Positions 23,001 through 35,720 of a stretch of DNA of 64,000 bases are shown here, piece after piece. The stretch is from Caenorhabditis elegans (Eukaryota; Nematoda; Chromadorea; Rhabditida; Rhabditidae). Below the pieces are notes generated by a model. That model saw only the letters and a list, made by a program, of their open reading frames with translations. It searched no databases and was not told the DNA's origin. The DNA lies in contig NC_003284.9 in NCBI RefSeq assembly GCF_000002985.6, positions 16,926,001-16,990,000 on the forward strand, given 5' to 3'. Numbering within the stretch: the stretch's first letter is position 1; every line of letters begins with the position of its first letter. Made by a program: the position numbers and the translations under genes.

Positions 23001-26000
23001 TCGCTTCTTAGAATTTCGACTCCAGTCACGAGTCTTCTCTCCAATAACATCATCCTGGAGCTTCTCGAACTTTGTCTTGAAGACGGCATTGACAAATGCT
23101 GGAGCATGATACCATTTGCAATTTTTCTCCTTGGTGTACTCCTGTATCTCTTTCCATTCCGGATTTCCCGTGAAAGTGATGAACAAATTTGGATTGCCCA
23201 TCTCGTTGGCCATTGTAACCGCATGAAGAATCAACTGGCGCTGTTATTTGCTTGTCCCAGGAACTCTAGAAGGCAGAGTTATCAACATTCCCAGCTGGAC
23301 TGTTACCTTGATCGCTTTATGGATACGATTTTTGAAGTACTCCATAATTGCGTTCCTATCGGAAACTCGAGCCACCTTCTTCCGATGCTCCATGAGTGCC
23401 ATCATCCGTCCTTGAATAACTCGAATGCAAGTGTTGATGCACCAAAGTTCGATGATTGATCCGTGGTGTTGGAATCGACAAACGTAGTACAGTCGATCTT
23501 GATAGCGGTAACATGCGTATTCCGCGAGACTGACCCACACTCTTGCATCCATCTGAAAGCATTGTTTATCAATTTGAATTTATTTTTTGATGTTCACTTA
23601 CGTTCTGAACAAGTTTTCCGCGATTTCGGCGACCAACATCAAGCGGTTCTCCAGTGTACTCACCTCCCCAATTGACATCTTCATCTGGGATCCTTTCGCC
23701 ATTTTTGATCACAAATTCGATATCTTTTCCTGGAGCATCCATTTTTTCAAACTTGGGACCTTTAAAGCTGAACATTCCGTTGTCCTCCTCGTCCTTTTCA
23801 TCTTCCAGATTTTCATCCTCATCACTCTGATCATCTGGGAATCTGCGTTGTGGATCTACTTCCTCATAAAATTCTTTCGGGAAAAGAGGATTTCCGAATT
23901 GAACTGGGATATCCATGAAAACTCTTTTTGGCTGCAATCTTCCATTCTTGATTATGTAGACTTGACGCTGTTGTCCTACTTCGTCGGAATCTTCTTGACG
24001 ATCTTCATATTTGCCATAGGTGAGAATTTGATCGTCGTTTAAGCTGAAAAAATAATTGAAGTTTTGATATTAACAGTTAAAAACTCACTTGAACGGATCT
24101 TCCAGCTTTCCCTCTTCATCTTCATAATCGTGGAGCATCTGATCGTCAACATCACTTTGAGAACTGTAATTGAACATTTAAAAGTGTACAATTAAAAACT
24201 GTCTTTAAATTTAAATGTGAAGATGAAAACGTGAAAAATTATTTTGAAAAAACTTTTGTTAAAAATAACTCACTTGGACGACTTTTTATCATCTTCATCG
24301 GAAACCATTTCATTTTCACTTTCATTTTGAATTGGTTCAGCAGAAGCATCTTCATTGTCTTCTTCCATGTCTACATCTTGATCCTCTTGTTGTTCTGCGG
24401 ATTTCTTCTCTTGCTGGCTTCTCAGAAGTTCTGTGATGTTCGAGTAATAGTCCTCTGGATTTTCTTTTCGTTTTCTGATTGCTGCCACTTCTTCCAACAC
24501 ATGCTGTTCCCAAGTCAATGGCTCGCCTTTTGAAAAATCATGACGTCGGAACTTGTGAATGTTGTAGCCTCCAACTCCATCGGGAAATAGGAGCACATAG
24601 CCTCCATGTTCGACAATATCTGAGAAGAAAGAAATGGTGCGCTGAGGTTCCTTTGGATTTCTCGGGTAAACATCAACTCCGAATGGAATCCAGCTTCCAT
24701 CATATCGATTAAAAGAGTAGGCAACAAATACATATCCTGGATCTTGTGGCATCCTTTCTGGAAAAGCATAGACTCCTTTGTGTGCCATCAGATTTTTCAA
24801 ATCCTCCTTGTTGAGATCCGTTGTTTTCACGATGCGGAATTTGATGTCATTTTTTGCGATGTATTCAGCATGGATTTCATCTTTCATCATGCGTCGTTCC
24901 ATTTCACCGATGCTTTTGTACGTTGCGTAGAGCTTATGATTCGCGTTCAGGTATTCTTGAATTCCATTGAAGAAGTATATGAGCTTCGCTGGAATTTTGT
25001 CCCGGTTGAGCAACTGCAGCCTGAGATCCGCAATTTGTTCGTTGTTTCTTTGCATAACAATCAAATTTCCAAACTGTGCGTTCTTCTCGTCCCATGCGTG
25101 AAGTGCAGATACATGGCCGCTAACTCCTCCTCTAATCTTTGTCGATTGCACTCCGTGTGCCGCCTGAGGTACCCGTTGGTAGCGAATACTAATCACGGCA
25201 AAGTGTCCATTGATCTGGAAAAAAAAATTTGGTACTATTCCTTTTCTACCCCGTATTTTTTCTGGAACATTTTCTTCGATAAATACGTGGCCTTTTTCTG
25301 TACTTCAGGCTTAGTAATGATGCTTTCTAAGCTTAATTTTAATGCTTTTCCTCAACTTTAAAATTTTCAAAACATTATAATTGTGTACGCTGAATAAAAA
25401 CTCACCACTGTCGTCAGGTCACGGTACGTTGTACTTTTCATGGTATCAGTAAAGACTTGGGACAACTTCTTCAGCGGTGGGAGGTGCACAGCTCCATTCT
25501 TACAACAAGTGAAATTTCGAGCATCTTCGAAATGAAGTGCTCCGCAGAATGGGCACGGGACTGTCCGTTGTCCAATGTCCAACACTTCTGGCATGATCGA
25601 TCGCCCGCGACTGTCATGAGGCAACATCTGGATTTCCCTGCGCGTTTCCTCAGCTGGATTGTTGTCAAGCAATGATCTTGAGTCGATTCCCAACAATCCC
25701 AATTCCACGAGCTTCATCGAAATGTAGGTGTCGACATTGAGAATCGTGTTATCCGAGTTGTCGACCCAAGCTTCATCAGAATCAAACTGGAATCCAATCT
25801 TGCACTCTGGATACATCCGTTCCAAACATTGCAAAGATTCACTTCGGAAACGTCGGTTTCGGAAAGTGATTTCCATGTTGAGATCTTGGTTCAGATGATA
25901 TCGGTAGTGGTTGAACTTGTACTCGTGCAAGACATTCTCCAACAGTTCCTTGGCTTCTTTTTGTTGCCTTTTCGTCCCAGAAGCTTTTGCAGTATCGTAG

Positions 26001-26485
26001 TTCGTCTGGGCGTTAATAGCTGCTTCTAAAAGAAAGCTCACACTTGTGATAAGAATGAACTTTATTATATGAAAAATAAGAATACAGAAAAAATGGTATG
26101 AAAAAAAAAACATTACAATAAAATCAATTATAATCTATTATTGCATTCCTTGGCTTTTGCTTAGAGGTATGAATCATCAAAGAGGTTTCATACAGCTTCG
26201 GCGTGCTTATTGAGAGCTTCGACTTCTGCATTAGTTATTTTTGCTTCCAATCGAACAGCGTCGTACGATGAAAGATGATTTTCCAATCCCACTTCGTAAT
26301 TTTCCAGCTTCTCGGCAATATCATTGTGAGCTCGGTTGCGCTGCTCCAGTATTTAGGCTCGATTTTTGAACCATTCCGCTGTCCGTGGAATAACCTGAAT
26401 ATTTGGAAATATACATTTTTCACTCTTTAATCGAATCTTGACTCACAAGTTTGTACAGATCAAACTTCTTGACGTTTCCAGCCAT
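20047..26485 (-). pseudogene. Helitron Rep/helicase (RepHel), broken
   Basis: Blocks in order on the minus strand: ATG 26485-26447; 26394-26194; 26025-25406 with zinc-finger CPFCGALHFED...CC; 25214-24274; 24163-24089; 24043-23602; 23553-22800 with NPNLFITFTGNPEW and HUH motif PHVHMLV; from 22531 with the tyrosine motif YIFKYIFKG; 22029 onward with Walker A GPGGTGKT; 20628 onward with Walker B VIWDEVCM and GGDWRQILP. Rep would nick and join DNA for rolling-circle transposition; the helicase unwinds it. Lesions: TAA at 26353-26355, TAA at 23244-23246 (after VPGTSK), TGA at 22355-22357, a tandem AATG duplication at 22027-22034, and a frameshift at or before the A-run at 20541-20546 (T-run on plus). 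The last helicase motifs are missing. Confidence 0.88.
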
Positions 26486-26600
26486 GCAAAACGTTTTGCT
26501 CTGCGATTGGTCATGCGCGACTCAATCGCATTATTCTCTGCAAATATTTAAGAACTATACTCAAACGGGTGGGTGAAAAGAGGAATACATTGGGATTGTG

Positions 26601-29130
26601 ATAGACACATTACAAAAAATGAACCATGATAACCCATCAACATCATTCGATATAAAATTTTTAGCTATGGAAAATGAAAACGTGTGGTGTTTTTTCTTAT
26701 ATTTTTTAGGCCTAGCAAAAAACCATTTTCAAGACTGAAAAAATACATACAAGAATACAATTTCACTATAAAAAGTACTCAAATCACTGTTGAAATGATA
26801 TGTTGAATTGGGGAAAAATTTGGTGAAGACTGACCTTGTATTGAAATCAAATCAGTGACAAAATATAGGCAAAAAATTACAGAGTAGGTAGAATAAAGAA
26901 AATATAGCAAAAAAGAGACGACCGCTCACCAAGCAGTCAAGAAGACCAGAGTGAGTAAACCTCTCACTGACATTCATTCGGGTGAAGAACGCTGCCAGAG
27001 GTGTTTTCCCGGGAGGCAAGCTCCGCCTATGGATCCATTAGAGTGTACAGTTGTTCGTCTCTTCTCTTGTGTGCAACGTCATGATAACTGTGATGACCCT
27101 GGCCACTGCATAGCGCAACTGATGATATTTTGTACTGGTCAAACACAATAAACAACATTTGTTTTGTTTAAAAAAAACTGTCGAATAAGTTTAACACGCA
27201 AGATGGTTGCTCAGAAATGGAAGATTTCTTGAACTGGCCCACCCTTGCCTGGATTTTTGAAGTTAACCTGGAAGTATCATTTTGACTGTAATGAACACTT
27301 GCTTGTTTGGAATTTTGTCCGGGTTGGAGTACACTTTTTAATGCGCTTGAAGTTTTTTTTTTTGATATCTTCATCGCTCAAGCCAATGGGTAAAACTCAG
27401 ACGACCGCAAAAAATGTCGAAAAATTCCAGAAAGCGAGATTAGGTAGAATTGTTTTAAAATATCCATGACTGTGAACATTTTTGCCATTTTTTCCTTTAA
27501 GTTTTTATAAATTCAAAAAAAAAACTTTCTAGAATACATGAGAACGTTTTGGAAAGTCTAATTGTAAGTAAGAAAACTTGAGGAACTTCTGAAAACCTTC
27601 TGAAAACACAATCATCTTTTGGAGAGTTCTGGGAGTTTTGAAAAGTTTCATGAAATTTGAGAAATACTTGGATAGTTCGATTGTGGAAATTTTTTTAAAT
27701 AATTTCCGAAAATCTTGGAAAGATCTAAAACATATTTTGCAGTGAAGCACAGCAAGATTATTTTATTAATAAAAACCTCTGCAGAGTACCATGTTTAAGA
27801 CCAACTCAGTTTTGTTAGTCCTGTTACCGTACTTTTGCAGTTCTCTAGTCATGTTACCGTCGCTTTTCTGCATATTTTCCGGTTTAAAAAATGTCTGTAA
27901 AATATAAGGAAATCCCGTGAAAAATTCATTCTCATTTTTTCTTTCAAATGAAATTAAGTTGTTCCTTTTTTATTCAAATAGAATTAATTAGTTTCCTAAT
28001 TTGAAATTATTTAAAATTCACGTGAACTTTTCATTTTCACAAAAGCAGAAGTTACATTTTTCTCAAATCAATATTCACGTGTGTTGTATTAAATAATCAC
28101 AACTTTCATATTATTTTGCGGAGGACTGGCTCATTGTCAGAAGCTTTAACTATAGTTTATCAGATGTTGTGGAATTAGGTTTACTTTGTTGTTTCTATAC
28201 ATTTTCTTTCCAAAATAAAATCGTTCGATAAGTCAAGCCGGCATTCCTTGGAGTTCTGAACAATAAATGTTTTAGTTGTGAGCATATTTTCGTCTTTATC
28301 GAGAACAGAAATATAGTTAAGCACAGATCTAGAATATTTTGGTCATCGTTTGATGCTCATATCTCCCCAGGCAATTATGATATCGAAAAGCTTATACTGA
28401 AACCATGTTATTCAGTTGCTCATAAATATTCAGTTGGCATTATTTGGTGATTTTCCTCTTTGTAATGGAAAATAAGAATAGAGCACTGTAGAAACTTAAG
28501 AAACTATAATGATTTCAGATCGTAAAACACTTTATGACAGTATTTCAAAATAAATTTTTTAAGTGCAATTTTTTCTAATCAATTGTTCTAATAGAGGAAC
28601 ACCTGATATAGCAAGTTAATAAAAGGCAAATATTTTATTGCTTACTATTGACTAATATCTTCTTTCAAAACAAAGAAACATATGAGACGATGCGATGTCG
28701 TAAAATAATAACAAGAGAAGGAGGTATTTTACAATCAACTAACACAAGAACATCTTTTATATTTGGAATTTATTTGAATTTCTTCTTTTTGTTATAGACA
28801 TATCATAACCATTCCCAATAAATATGAGTCAAAACGAAATATTCCTATGTGATATGGATACATTTTCCGCCATTGAAGACTTCCTCATTACCAAAATCAA
28901 GTTCTCAATAATTAAAAAAAAAAAAATTTTCATCTATTTTGCATTTTAGTTAACATTTTACAAGTCAAAAAACTTTACTCATCATTTGCATGTTTGCGGT
29001 TCCGGTACTTATGTATTGCATGCCCTTATTTTAAAATTAAATTAAATTTTCATTAATTTCTCCAATCAAACTAAAAGTGATGTACTTTTTCCTATTTAGG
29101 CTTAGAAAATGTTATGTCCTAACAAGGGAA
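26601..29130. other. Intergenic, no gene seen; includes possible Helitron 5' flank
   Basis: A less AT-rich stretch at 26930-27120 (around cattcgggtgaagaacgct) may be the non-coding 5' end of the Helitron or an unrelated insertion. The rest is AT-rich with no supported open frame, RNA gene or repeat. Confidence 0.4.
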
Positions 29131-30653
29131 GTCTTTGAAGGGGCCGGTAGATTTGGGGTTCTCATGCTAAAATTCCTACAGAAGAGTGTTAGTTATGATC
29201 TCTCCAAAAAATTTAGCTGCCCCGGTCAAGTTTCAGCAAAGTTATGACGTTTTGAAATTTCAGTTAAAAAAACCATTGAAATCCACTGAAATGATCTACA
29301 TCTCACGAACTTTGTGCAAAATATTTAACCAACTTTGAAGTTGCATAACTTCGTTGAGGTGAATTATTTTGAAAAATGATTAACTAATAAATTGTTTGTT
29401 GAGTAAAAGTGAACAAAGTTTTAGTTATAAACTTTTTGATACCTTCAGCTACAAAGAAGAAAACAAGGTTGGCATTTGGCTAGTTTTTCTATTAACATTG
29501 TGTTTTGGAAAACGGTCACAACTTTTTGGTGGCTGAAGGTATCAAAAAGTTTATAACTAAAACTTTGTTTACTGTATTCAACAAACATTTTGTTAGTTGA
29601 TCATTTTTCAAAATAATTTATCTCAACGAAGTTATGCAACTTCAAAGTTGGTTAAATATTTTGCACAAAGTTCGTGAGATGTAGATCATTTAATTTAATT
29701 TAATTTAATTTATTACGATAGTAAGATATCGTGAGGTAGAAAAAAAACACACACACATTAATAGATACAAACCATCACAAGTCGTTACACAAATAAATTA
29801 CATAAATAAAACGGAACAAAAATAAAAAAGAGATGAGAAGAAAAAAATGGCTACATTGGAGAGGAAGCAAAAAACACAAATATCGTTGTATAAAAGGCAA
29901 GAATAAATGATGGATAGAAGTGAGGATAAGGTAACATTAGATCAGTGTTGCTTCATTGTGGGCAGTGTTCTGTTGACAAAAAAGTGTGTCCTAAGTTTAG
30001 ATTTTCCTGTGCTCCAGATATATTTTTTTTTAGAACGAGTGTGGGTCTCTTGTTGCTCAAAAAATTCGACGGTTTACTTGCGAATAGAGAGTTAAAACTT
30101 GTGTAATGTACGTTTCATACATTTCTGAACAACAACATAGCAATTTCATAATTTTTTAGAAAAATGAAATTTTTTGAATTTTTTGCTTGGAGTTAAGCAA
30201 AAATGAAAAAAATAAAATTTTCCAAAAAGTGCGGACAATGATTCTAGGTTCCCGAATAAGAATGAAATCACTTTAAAAATGCGCAAAAATGTTTGAATGA
30301 GTTGTTTTACAACTTTATTCAACTTACAAAAATATTTCAAAAATAGAAGGAATCTAACCAAAGCTTAATTCTTATCAGACGCGCGCACTCCCAACTCGGC
30401 CACCGAGGACATTTTTCAACTCAATGTGGTGGGTATCACATTTTCGGTGGTCACGCAAGCTGAGGTTTGCGTGGATTGCATGGTAAGACAGTGGATTTCA
30501 ATGGTGTTTTTAACTGAAATTTCAAAACGTCATAACTTTGCTGAAACTTGACTGGGGCAGCTAAATTTTTTGGAGAGATCATAACTAACACTCTTCTGTA
30601 GGAATTTTAGCATGAAAACCCCAAATCTACCGGCCCCTTCAAAGTCTTCACTT
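29131..30653. mobile_element. Large fold-back (inverted-repeat) element, right arm interrupted
   Basis: The left arm 29131-29455 is nearly the reverse complement of two separate pieces: 29533-29691 and 30489-30653. Examples: ggggccggtagatttggggtt at 29140 against its complement at 30617-30640; atgatctacatctcacgaac at 29291 against its complement at 29670-29690. A loop of about 75 bp (29456-29532) separates the arms. The element carries no protein-coding frame and resembles non-autonomous nematode fold-back elements. Confidence 0.9.
29692..30488 (-). mobile_element. 797-bp insertion with tRNA-like Pol III promoter (SINE-like)
   Basis: It splits the right arm between gatcattt (ends 29691) and cagtggat (starts 30489). 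Read on the minus strand it contains a perfect A box TGGCCGAGTTGG (30402-30391) and, 31 nt on, a near-B box GGTTAGATTCC (30359-30349), the spacing of a tRNA. Its far end is a short tandem tail of AAATT units (29692-29715). A tRNA-related head and simple-repeat tail are marks of SINEs, but 797 bp is long and I see no clear target duplication. A 7-bp hairpin cacgcaa/ttgcgtg lies at 30455-30476. Confidence 0.45.
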
Positions 30654-33600
30654 GTAAGTTTAAAATACTAAAGTGTGGTTCGTTTTTATTTTGCATAACT
30701 TAAAAAATTTCTATTAAAATGAAGGCATGTAATGCACAAGTTCCGCGGTTTCTTCAGATATGAGTACTGATAAAACTGTACTTACGTTTTACAGATTAAT
30801 AGCAACACTTCTTTAGTCGAGCAGAATCAGAATCGGATTTTTAAAATTAAAATTTAAAGACTAGCGCGTCAAGCGGTAAACTGGGGAAAATTTGGATTTT
30901 TTTGAACCAAAATTGACTGAGCCATGGCCATTTGAAGATAATATTTTTTCTGGGTCTTTATTAAGTGTATTCGGGCCTGTGGCACCCATCCTGATTTATT
31001 GGGCTTAGAGTAGGTTTAACGATTGTCCAACACTTCTATGTGTATTCGGGCCTGCGGCCCTCAATCCGGATTAACTGGCCTTTCCAAAAACAGACGTAGT
31101 TATAGAAACATACGTCTCATAGAAGGCCTCCGGCCTGATCTGCTGGGAGTAGGGATACAAGTGGCTCAAAGTTTCTAAGAGTAAGAGGGCGGCTCTAATC
31201 CCTGATTTTCGGGTTTGAGGGAAATACAATAGCATCGCAGGCCTCCAGCCTGCCTAGTGAGGTTAAAATTGACCAAAATGTTCGAATAGTGTGGTCCAGG
31301 GTGTGCGGCAAATCTCAAAATTTCGATTAACCATCACAATAACTCAATTTTGTGCTAATTTACTAAACTTTTGTAGACAAAAGCCAATAGTTTTCGTCAA
31401 AAGTGTAATGCCAAATTTTTGATGTGTGCGGCAAAGTTCAAAGAGCTCGGCAAACTCGGCAAATTTGCGGCACAACCCTGGTGCGATTCGAGAAAAAGTA
31501 AAAATCTCGAAAAATCTTTAAAATTAAATTCTCCTCACGTTATAAAAATAAGAAATGAAAATTATCGAATTCATTCCCAAAATAGAGAGAGAGAGAGAGT
31601 GGTAGGAAAGTTTTTCACGTTTAATCCATCTTTTTGATTTTGCCAAATTTGAATGATGGCCTACATTTTGGAAAGTGTGTCATTTTTTTTCAAAATAGTT
31701 TCAAAAAATTGGTAATTCGAAGTTCTCTCTTGTGCACAAATTGGAACCAAATCTCAGAAAAACTGCTCGTTTGGGATTGAAAAATATAAAACTCTTCAGT
31801 ACAAAGAAAATATTCAATTTTCGCGGTCTCCAGAAACCCGCGCAAATTAGTGTTCTACCCTTCCCAAAACCAATCCCCTCAATAATGACCATGGTGGGGC
31901 AACTATTTTTGAGTCATTCGCACTTAGTGAATGCAAAAGCGCCAGCTATGAGCCAAGTTATTAAAGCTCAAAGTTTGTACATTTTTGTCGGACACCCCAT
32001 GTCGACAACGTCCCTTATTTTTTATTTCTGTCAAGAATGCAATTTCAGGATTTAATATAGGAAGAGGCAGACATTTCTACTACAGGAGTAATGCAAATGT
32101 CGACAGTTCATTAATTCAAAACATGTGAAATGGATAGTCTAAAAAATAAGACAAACAAAAAAAATTGAAAACTTGAAAAAAGATCAAAAACATCTGGAAC
32201 CATTCCCCACGTGCTCCTAACCACCTGATCCTTTTTACTCCGTTCACCGAACATGTGTCAATTGGCAACCAAACTCTTTTTCATTCTCTTTCTCTTCGCA
32301 ATGTCAACGGTTTTGTTTTGTTTGAAAATCTCAAACAAGTCATCTACTTACCAACAATCATTGACAATTGTTTCTACTGCGCCCTTTTCACCTGACCAGC
32401 GGCAAATAAATGTTTGAAAGATGATCGCTTTTTTCGAGCTGTTGTCTTGTTTTTTTCCTTTCCGCAACTCTAACAAATAGTTGCTCACTGTTCTGCTGCA
32501 GTTTGAAAACTTAACTAATTTTTTTTTCATTTTTAATTATTTTGGAAAACTTAAGCATTGCAATATTATTACTCCACTCGAATTTTGCTAAAAGACTTAT
32601 GTTTCCAAATTTCAGGGTTTTAAAAAATAAGATGATTTTCAAAATCTATTTTTTTGATTACAGCTATTCCTGATGCTTAAGCCAGAGCTTTGGTGTCTTT
32701 AAGTTTTGAGATATGTAAGCTTTACTGATATGGTTCAGAGCATTGTATATAAACCAAGCGACTTACATGAAAAAAAAACATTGAAATTTGTCTCAAAATT
32801 GTTACTGGTTCAAAACTTTCTGTCATTTCGCGCAAAAAATTATGAATAAGTGTGACAAAAAAATTTCTGATTAAATTTGTTTTGGGTTTCAAGCTCTCTT
32901 TGCCAAAAAACTATTCTATGTACTTTGATGCCTGAAAAACCTTTCAATCGTATTTCCTATTTCAATGTGCTCTTCTGCAGCTAGTAATGCATTCTTTGCC
33001 GATGCCGAAAAACTTTTCCAAAATTTGAGTTTTTTTAATCGAATATTGCACTGTTTTTTTGTAAATACTCAAAAATTTAACTGTGGTGTTCAGAGTTATT
33101 TTCAGAATAATTTTTTTAGCTATATTATCGACGTCTCATGTTTCTGAGAAACTACTTGTTTTGTTAGAACATAATATATGTTATCACAGGTATATGCTAG
33201 ACGTTAAGCCATAATTAATATTTAGAACACTCTAATATTTTGTTTGAACAATAATATTTTCTCATGTTCATCTCCCAAGCACGTCATGCACATTCCGTCG
33301 ACTAAAGTAAAATGTGCATAAATAGCTGCTGTATCATTTTTTTTGGAGAAAAAAAGGGGAAAGGACCACCAAAACAACAACAACAAATTCACTGCTTATC
33401 CTGCTCAGGGACACACTAGCGACGCACTAGGGATGGAAAGATACAACAATTCAAATTCTTTCTTCTGTTCAACTATTTCGTGTTTACAAGAGATGCCACC
33501 CAAACTTCTTTCCCTCAATCCCACAATGGAGAGAGTCAAGCATTTATTTTGTTGAAATTCCCAGTGGGGCAAGTTAAAACTGACCACTTTGTGAAGCTAG

Positions 33601-35300
33601 TCTTGTTAGTCTATCGGTTGAACTTTTCAAAATTGGTTTTTTTTCTGGCGCTTCAATGAAACTTCAAGATGTGCTCTATGCCTAAGATTTTTTAATTTCA
33701 GTTTCTAAATTTTTCTATACTTTTTTCTTTCCAAGTTGTCGCGGTGCCACCGCGAAGGGTGCAACGACTACGAGAGACGCAGAGGCGGTAGCGGTCAGGC
33801 AACGAGCTGCGCTCGTATAATTATTATTGATCCCCCCGTTTGATCTACCCGCTAAATACTAATTTCTCGCCCCCCTAAATTTTTTGTTATGAGACAAAAG
33901 AAAATACTACATACATATCGACCAAATTTTTTTTCAAATTAAAAAAAAATTACAAAATGTGTCCAAAGTTGACCCCTTGTTCAAGAGCAATGTGGTTTGA
34001 AGCTTTAAAGTACAATTCGAGGACAAGAGCCCAGTGGTGGCTAAAAAATGCGTTTTGGATGACCTCCGCCTGACTCATTTCTCTGAGGAATATTAAATCG
34101 AATTTGAATGATTTAGTTTGAGCTGAAAGCGTTTTCACGTGCACGAGTAACGTTTTTTTGTACAAGGCAAATTTCGGTTAAACTTTATTAATTGAAAACT
34201 TCAAGTGATATTTTTTCTGGAAAAAAACTCAAATACAGAGTGACAAATCATTTTTTTAGTTGACAGAAAATAATTCAATGAGACTCTGAAACTTTCTGGG
34301 AAACTGCTCTGTTTGGTTGCACGGTTATCTTTTTTTGAAACGTTCAATTCCAGCACAATAGATTCATTTGATATTAGTTTTAAAAACTTCTAAATTTTCA
34401 AAAACCATAGTAGAACCGATTTTTTTGTAAATATAATTTATTGGATGCATAAATACATTAATCCGAATCTCTTCAAAAACAATCAAAGTATCTTATTAAA
34501 TTCTCTCCGGTGCCCTCCCACCAAAACCCATTGAAGCAAGAGAGAGGAGAGCGATTTCCGTCCCGATTCCAGATGTTCAAATTGCATTACTCACCAAACA
34601 GAACGGCGATGCCTGTCTGTGCCTTAATCCGGTATGCACAACCATTATGTGCCGTTTAGGTTCGGGTCGACATTGACAGGGGTGTGTAGGAAAGCTGAGA
34701 GTAGTTGAGGATAAATTATGCATTGTGAGTGACTTATGGGCTCTCCACAGGACACTGACGCTGAGGGTTTGTAGACAGCTGTTTCTTATTTTCCAAGAAA
34801 CTGTATTCCAAATCAAGAGTGTCGCTTGTTTTTTTTTTTTTGAAAAATCGAAACACTAAAATGTTTGTTAATTTTCGTTCCGTGATTTCCCGATTTGTCG
34901 ATAAATTTTTTTGTAAAAAAAGCTTCAAAATTTAGACACTTTGTTATAATACTTAATTACCTTGACAATACTGATGCATGAACTGTGCTATTTTTTTTTC
35001 TGAAATTTCTGCATATCAGAGCGAATTCATATATTGTCTATATGTAGCACTCTTCTGTAATACTTTTGCACAGTTTTGACAGATTTTTCTTAACGCACCA
35101 GTAGTAAAAATAAAACTGTTCCATGAAATTATAATTATCTTTTTTCGCTATTCCCAAAAGAGTTGATTATGAAAAGTAAAATCAAGATTACAACAATTTC
35201 AGGGAATTGAGTTCTAACTAATGGTGATAACCAAAATAGTTAATATTTAAAAAAGTTGAAGTTTTTCGCTAAAAGTGGTAACCCCTGGTTTACGAATGGT
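30654..35300. other. Gene-poor intergenic DNA with short repeats
   Basis: No supported gene. A less AT-rich stretch at 30975-31260 repeats variants of cgggcctgcggc and ggcctccggcctg several times. A GC-rich hairpin segment lies at 33735-33816. A minus-strand exon-like frame near 34570-34720 has a donor (gtgagtaatgc) but no recognised family. Confidence 0.5.
33735..33816. other. GC-rich double-hairpin segment
   Basis: Positions 33739-33755 (tcgcggtgccaccgcga) form an 8-bp perfect stem, and gttg at 33735 can extend it to caac at 33762. A second stem acgagc/gctcgt lies at 33802-33816. The segment is GC-rich in an AT-rich region, so it is probably part of a small element or structured RNA. Identity unknown. 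Confidence 0.35.
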
Positions 35301-35720
35301 TAAATCGTGTATTTGTGGGGTTTTGTATGACAGAACAGCTTGCGGAACAGACCTTCCGGAAGGCATGGGACAATTGGCGGCGACGAGCATTTTCCATTGG
35401 GGACGGCTGTTCGTGAAGGAAGGGGGGTCTGGACACTTAGCCGGGTGGTCGTTATGAAGTATCGATCTGTCGCGTCACCAGACTCTCGTTCTCTTCGTTT
35501 TCGTCCTCTTTGCCCCCGGTCGCGTCCCTCCCGCATCGTCTGTGTGTGTATGTGTGTGTATGTGTGTGTAAGTGTGTGTGTGTGTGTGCGATGAGTGAGT
35601 GCCAGGCGCAAGAGACGCAGACAGTACGAGAGGCTGTGTGACCCTCTCTCTGTATACTCCAATCGGCTAGTCTTCCTCTTTCTCCAACTCGTTCCCTGCC
35701 TTCTTTTCACCCCCTTTTTC
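35301..35720 (+). promoter_or_regulatory. CT/CpG-rich promoter-like region with TG microsatellite
   Basis: The stretch has relatively high GC, CT tracts (ttcttcgttttcgtcctctttgc region), an agagacgcagac motif near 35610, and a (TG)n/(TGTA)n microsatellite at 35540-35590. Worm broad promoters often look like this. It lies 2.4 kb upstream of the first PRRC2 exon found, so it may be that gene's promoter. A second CT-rich, CpG-containing zone is at 36800-37060. Confidence 0.35.

Larger units (their letters stand above)
18166..26600 (-). mobile_element. Autonomous Helitron, degenerate, carrying a deubiquitinase-like block
   Basis: The element is defined by its coding remnants (Rep plus Pif1-like helicase) read leftwards. 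A candidate 3' end lies at 18166: in the minus sense a hairpin GTGCAA/TTGCAC (18181-18198), then 11 nt, then CTGG, followed by a T. This fits the Helitron rule of hairpin, about 10-12 nt, CTRR, insertion between A and T. The 5' end (TC) was not located; 26600 is only where coding traces stop. No terminal inverted repeats or target duplication are expected. Several lesions show it can no longer make its transposase. Confidence 0.75.

Noticed and set aside
31870..32000. Possible open exon near ccatggtggggcaac
   Set aside because: Resembles dispersed intergenic repeat sequence; no frame continuity with neighbours.
34570..34720. Minus-strand exon-like frame with donor
   Set aside because: Only one plausible splice site and no partner exon in the surrounding 3 kb.
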